Shown here piece after piece: positions 5,999 through 7,753 of a DNA stretch of 7,753 bases (position 1 is the stretch's first letter; every line of letters starts with the position of its first letter). Below the pieces are notes generated by a model. The model did not search any database, was not told the origin of the DNA, and worked only from the letters and a program-made list of their open reading frames with translations. Origin of the DNA: Candidatus Woesearchaeota archaeon (GTDB lineage: Archaea > Nanobdellota > Nanobdellia > Woesearchaeales > JAUUYB01); contig JAUUYB010000047.1 in the NCBI GenBank assembly GCA_030590605.1, forward strand, positions 1-7,753, written 5' to 3'. The position numbers and the translations under genes were made by a program.

Positions 5999-6616
5999 AT
6001 GAATCTCAGCAAGGAAACTGCGCGAAGATATCCCTGGAAGACCTCACTCTTCATCAGGGTAAAAAACAGATTCATACTGCCCATCTCTGCAATAGACAGA
6101 GAAACCCCAAAATCAGGATCGATCTGCGAACTCGGAAGCGGATTCGGCATGGTCAGCCTATATCTAGGGCTGTCCTCTAAAGAAAGGACCATAGAAGGAT
6201 ATGAACTATCTAAAAAACGTGTCAAGCAGGCCAACAAAGCGACACGTAAGATAAAAAACGTCTCGTTCCTCCAGAGAAATCTAGTAACAGACCCGGTGAC
6301 AAAGAGATACCAGACCTTCCTGATGGTGGACTTCCTGCACCATATACCCTATCGCTCCCAGATAAGCATCCTAAAAGGCATAGCGAAGGTCCAACGACCC
6401 GGAGACCAACTTATCATCAAGGAGATAAGCAAAGAGATAGGTATCAAGTATTCACTCAACTTCTTCTGCGATAAGATGATGACCAGACTAGATACGCTCA
6501 GGTTCCGACCGGTCTCAGAATGGGCAGAAATCATAACAGACCTTGGATATGAAGTAAAAAAGAAACCATTAAAAGGAATATTTCCACATATATTCATCAA
6601 GGCCACCAGAACATGA
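5999..6616 (+). CDS. Class I SAM-dependent methyltransferase, substrate unknown
   Basis: The 205-residue protein has the Rossmann-type SAM methyltransferase motifs. Motif I is ICELGSGFG (42-50) with the E-x-G-x-G-x-G pattern, the acidic residue after strand 2 is probably E69 (EGYELS), and a D111-F-L-H-H-I-P segment occupies the usual motif IV position. RPGDQLIIKEI (133-143) fits the strand after motif V. There is no signal peptide or clear membrane segment. I chose the ATG at 5999: a longer frame from a TTG at 5960 would begin upstream of the TATA core at 5970-5975, while the ATG lies 26.5 bp from that core. The stop overlaps the next start as ATGA, so the two form an operon. The divergent UbiA gene and the downstream membrane protein suggest a lipid, isoprenoid or envelope substrate, but this is context only. 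Confidence 0.85.
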   Translation: MNLSKETARRYPWKTSLFIRVKNRFILPISAIDRETPKSGSICELGSGFGMVSLYLGLSSKERTIEGYELSKKRVKQANKATRKIKNVSFLQRNLVTDPVTKRYQTFLMVDFLHHIPYRSQISILKGIAKVQRPGDQLIIKEISKEIGIKYSLNFFCDKMMTRLDTLRFRPVSEWAEIITDLGYEVKKKPLKGIFPHIFIKATRT

Positions 6617-7233
6617 AAATCCTCAACTATTCCAGGGTACTCCTGCTCACATCATTCGCCATGCGATTCACGGTACTGATCGCCGGGATAACCGCAGGAC
6701 TCAACGGACGATGGATGGTCGTCTTCGTGTCCGGTCTTGCCCTCTTACTCTCATTCCTGCCATCCATGCTCAGTAGGAAATTTAAGACCACTCTCCCTAC
6801 AGAATTCGAATTCGCACTCCTCTTATTCATCTACCTTTCACTTTTCCTTGGAGAAATACATGATTACTACACGAAGTTCTGGTGGTGGGATGTAGTCCTC
6901 CATGCCTCCTCAGGCATCACGCTCGGATTTTTGGGATTTATCACACTCTACTTCCTCTATGATGCAAACAAACTGAAAGCCAAACCAATAACCCTATGTT
7001 TCTTCTCATTTTGTTTCGCAGTCGCCATAGGAACAGTCTGGGAAATCGCTGAGTTCTTCCTGGATTCGACATTCGGACTCAACATGCAGAAATCAGGCCT
7101 TGTCGACACAATGTGGGATCTGATCGTAGATGCTCTCGGAGCCATCTTCACATCGACCGTAGGATTCATCTATCTCAAAGGAGGAAAGACCCGGATCTTC
7201 GAGCATTTCCTCAAGAGATTCCATGCCGAGTGA
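6613..7233 (+). CDS. Polytopic membrane protein, possibly DUF2238/YjdF-like
   Basis: This 206-residue protein is mostly hydrophobic, with about six membrane segments (roughly 8-30, 34-52, 66-80, 95-117, 126-142 and 172-188). Conserved-looking polar residues lie beside or within the segments: GEIHDYY (80-86), WWD (91-93) with H97, GTVWEIAEFFLD (140-151), then FGLNMQKSGLVDTMWDLIVDALGA (154-177) with D165, D169 and D173. This W/D/H and WE..EF..D arrangement resembles YjdF/DUF2238 inner-membrane proteins, whose biochemical role is not established as far as I know. The clustered Asp, Glu and His residues could bind metal or form an active site, which is inference. The ATG overlaps the methyltransferase stop by 4 bp (6613-6616), so the pair are translated together. 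Its last 23 bp overlap the convergent gene on the - strand. Confidence 0.78.
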   Translation: MKILNYSRVLLLTSFAMRFTVLIAGITAGLNGRWMVVFVSGLALLLSFLPSMLSRKFKTTLPTEFEFALLLFIYLSLFLGEIHDYYTKFWWWDVVLHASSGITLGFLGFITLYFLYDANKLKAKPITLCFFSFCFAVAIGTVWEIAEFFLDSTFGLNMQKSGLVDTMWDLIVDALGAIFTSTVGFIYLKGGKTRIFEHFLKRFHAE

Positions 7234-7753
7234 AAACCTTATAGTAACATCTGCCATAAGAATCATCATAAGTCTGATTGAATTCATTTCCCAAAACATT
7301 AAATGTCATCTCTAGATTCTCTTGACATACTACGTCTCCAGGCGGGCAGATTATCCCTCCTCCACAATTATCCATATAGACTGAACCGACATCATCTCCC
7401 TTTATGATGCTGAGAAATTCTGCTGATAGCATATTATCATATATCGGATAATAGATGAGATGGATCCTGCTGTCCGAATAAATCGAAATCAAAGGGTTGC
7501 TCGTCCATACTTCGCCATTAGGAGGGGCAGAGAGATAACCCTTACTCGCCTCGTTCTCGATATCTCCTACCTCTGCGGAAAAAGAGAGGAGCCCGATAAT
7601 TGCTGAGATGATAAGGACGACTCCAAATACAACCCTACTATCAATCCGCTTTGAAACACGTTCTATACCAAATCCTGTGACCATCGCAAGAAATGGGATG
7701 AATAATAGTGCATACCTGTCTATCCTACACCCCATCTGGCCATGATAAAGGAA
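7211..7753 (-). CDS. C-terminal part of a membrane protein, probably GT39-type glycosyltransferase (runs off the window)
   Basis: The frame stays open to the window edge, so only the last 180 residues are seen; an in-frame Met at 7733-7735 is probably internal. The visible part begins with GQMGCRIDRYALLFIPFLAMVTGFGIE, an R/D-R-Y membrane pattern found near the C-terminal end of multi-pass dolichyl-phosphate-sugar transferases of the PMT/ArnT type. A second membrane segment covers visible residues 41-58. A soluble, probably extracellular domain of about 120 residues follows, with an EVWTSNPLISIYSD segment common in such tails. Four cysteines lie in this domain (visible residues 130, 136, 143 and 169), three of them clustered, so disulfides are plausible. 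There is a sequon at N159-Q-T. The catalytic Asp loop of the family would be near the N-terminus and cannot be checked. The gene converges on the + strand membrane protein with a 23-bp overlap. The glycosyltransferase call is tentative; the open frame is clear. Confidence 0.6.
   Translation of the reverse strand, partial: FLYHGQMGCRIDRYALLFIPFLAMVTGFGIERVSKRIDSRVVFGVVLIISAIIGLLSFSAEVGDIENEASKGYLSAPPNGEVWTSNPLISIYSDSRIHLIYYPIYDNMLSAEFLSIIKGDDVGSVYMDNCGGGIICPPGDVVCQENLEMTFNVLGNEFNQTYDDSYGRCYYKVFTRHGIS

Noticed and set aside
7733..7735. ATG as the true start of the last - strand gene
   Set aside because: The frame stays open upstream to the window edge and the protein begins in the middle of a membrane region typical of the C-terminal part of a longer transferase.

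Overview
The window looks like part of a compact archaeal genome, most likely a DPANN-type lineage such as Woesearchaeota or Pacearchaeota; this placement is inferred, with no search run. The archaeal evidence is a zinc-ribbon plus HTH protein of the archaeal MBF1 type, TATA-like elements centred 25-28 bp upstream of ATG codons with little or no 5' leader, mostly absent Shine-Dalgarno motifs, and tightly packed genes with ATGA or 4-bp overlaps.

Layout. Bases 1-164 hold no gene but fold into a nested multi-helix structure that is probably a noncoding RNA of a family I cannot name; its 5' end may lie outside the window. A promoter at about 191-202 then leads into gatC-gatA-gatB (224-3337), a complete tRNA-dependent amidotransferase operon. 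After a 61-bp gap with its own TATA and a Shine-Dalgarno motif comes a second + strand operon (3399-5108): two tandem, divergent paralogous proteins, each with one membrane segment and a probably external cysteine-containing domain, followed by an MBF1-type regulator. A UbiA-family prenyltransferase most like decaprenyl-phosphate phosphoribosyltransferases converges from the - strand (5105-5947), and its stop shares a CTAG with the MBF1 stop. Divergent from it is a two-gene operon (5999-7233) with a class I SAM methyltransferase and a multi-pass membrane protein. The last gene, on the - strand from 7211 past the window end, is the C-terminal part of a membrane protein resembling GT39-type glycosyltransferases.

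How the parts relate. GatCAB converts mischarged Glu-tRNAGln and/or Asp-tRNAAsn to the amide form, a core translation function. The right half (UbiA, methyltransferase, polytopic protein, glycosyltransferase-like protein) looks like a cell-envelope or lipid-linked sugar neighbourhood, by inference. The most notable observations are the RNA-like element at the left end, the undescribed tandem membrane-anchored pair linked to mbf1, and a single palindromic TATAA core placed about 26 bp from both divergent start codons at 5947 and 5999.
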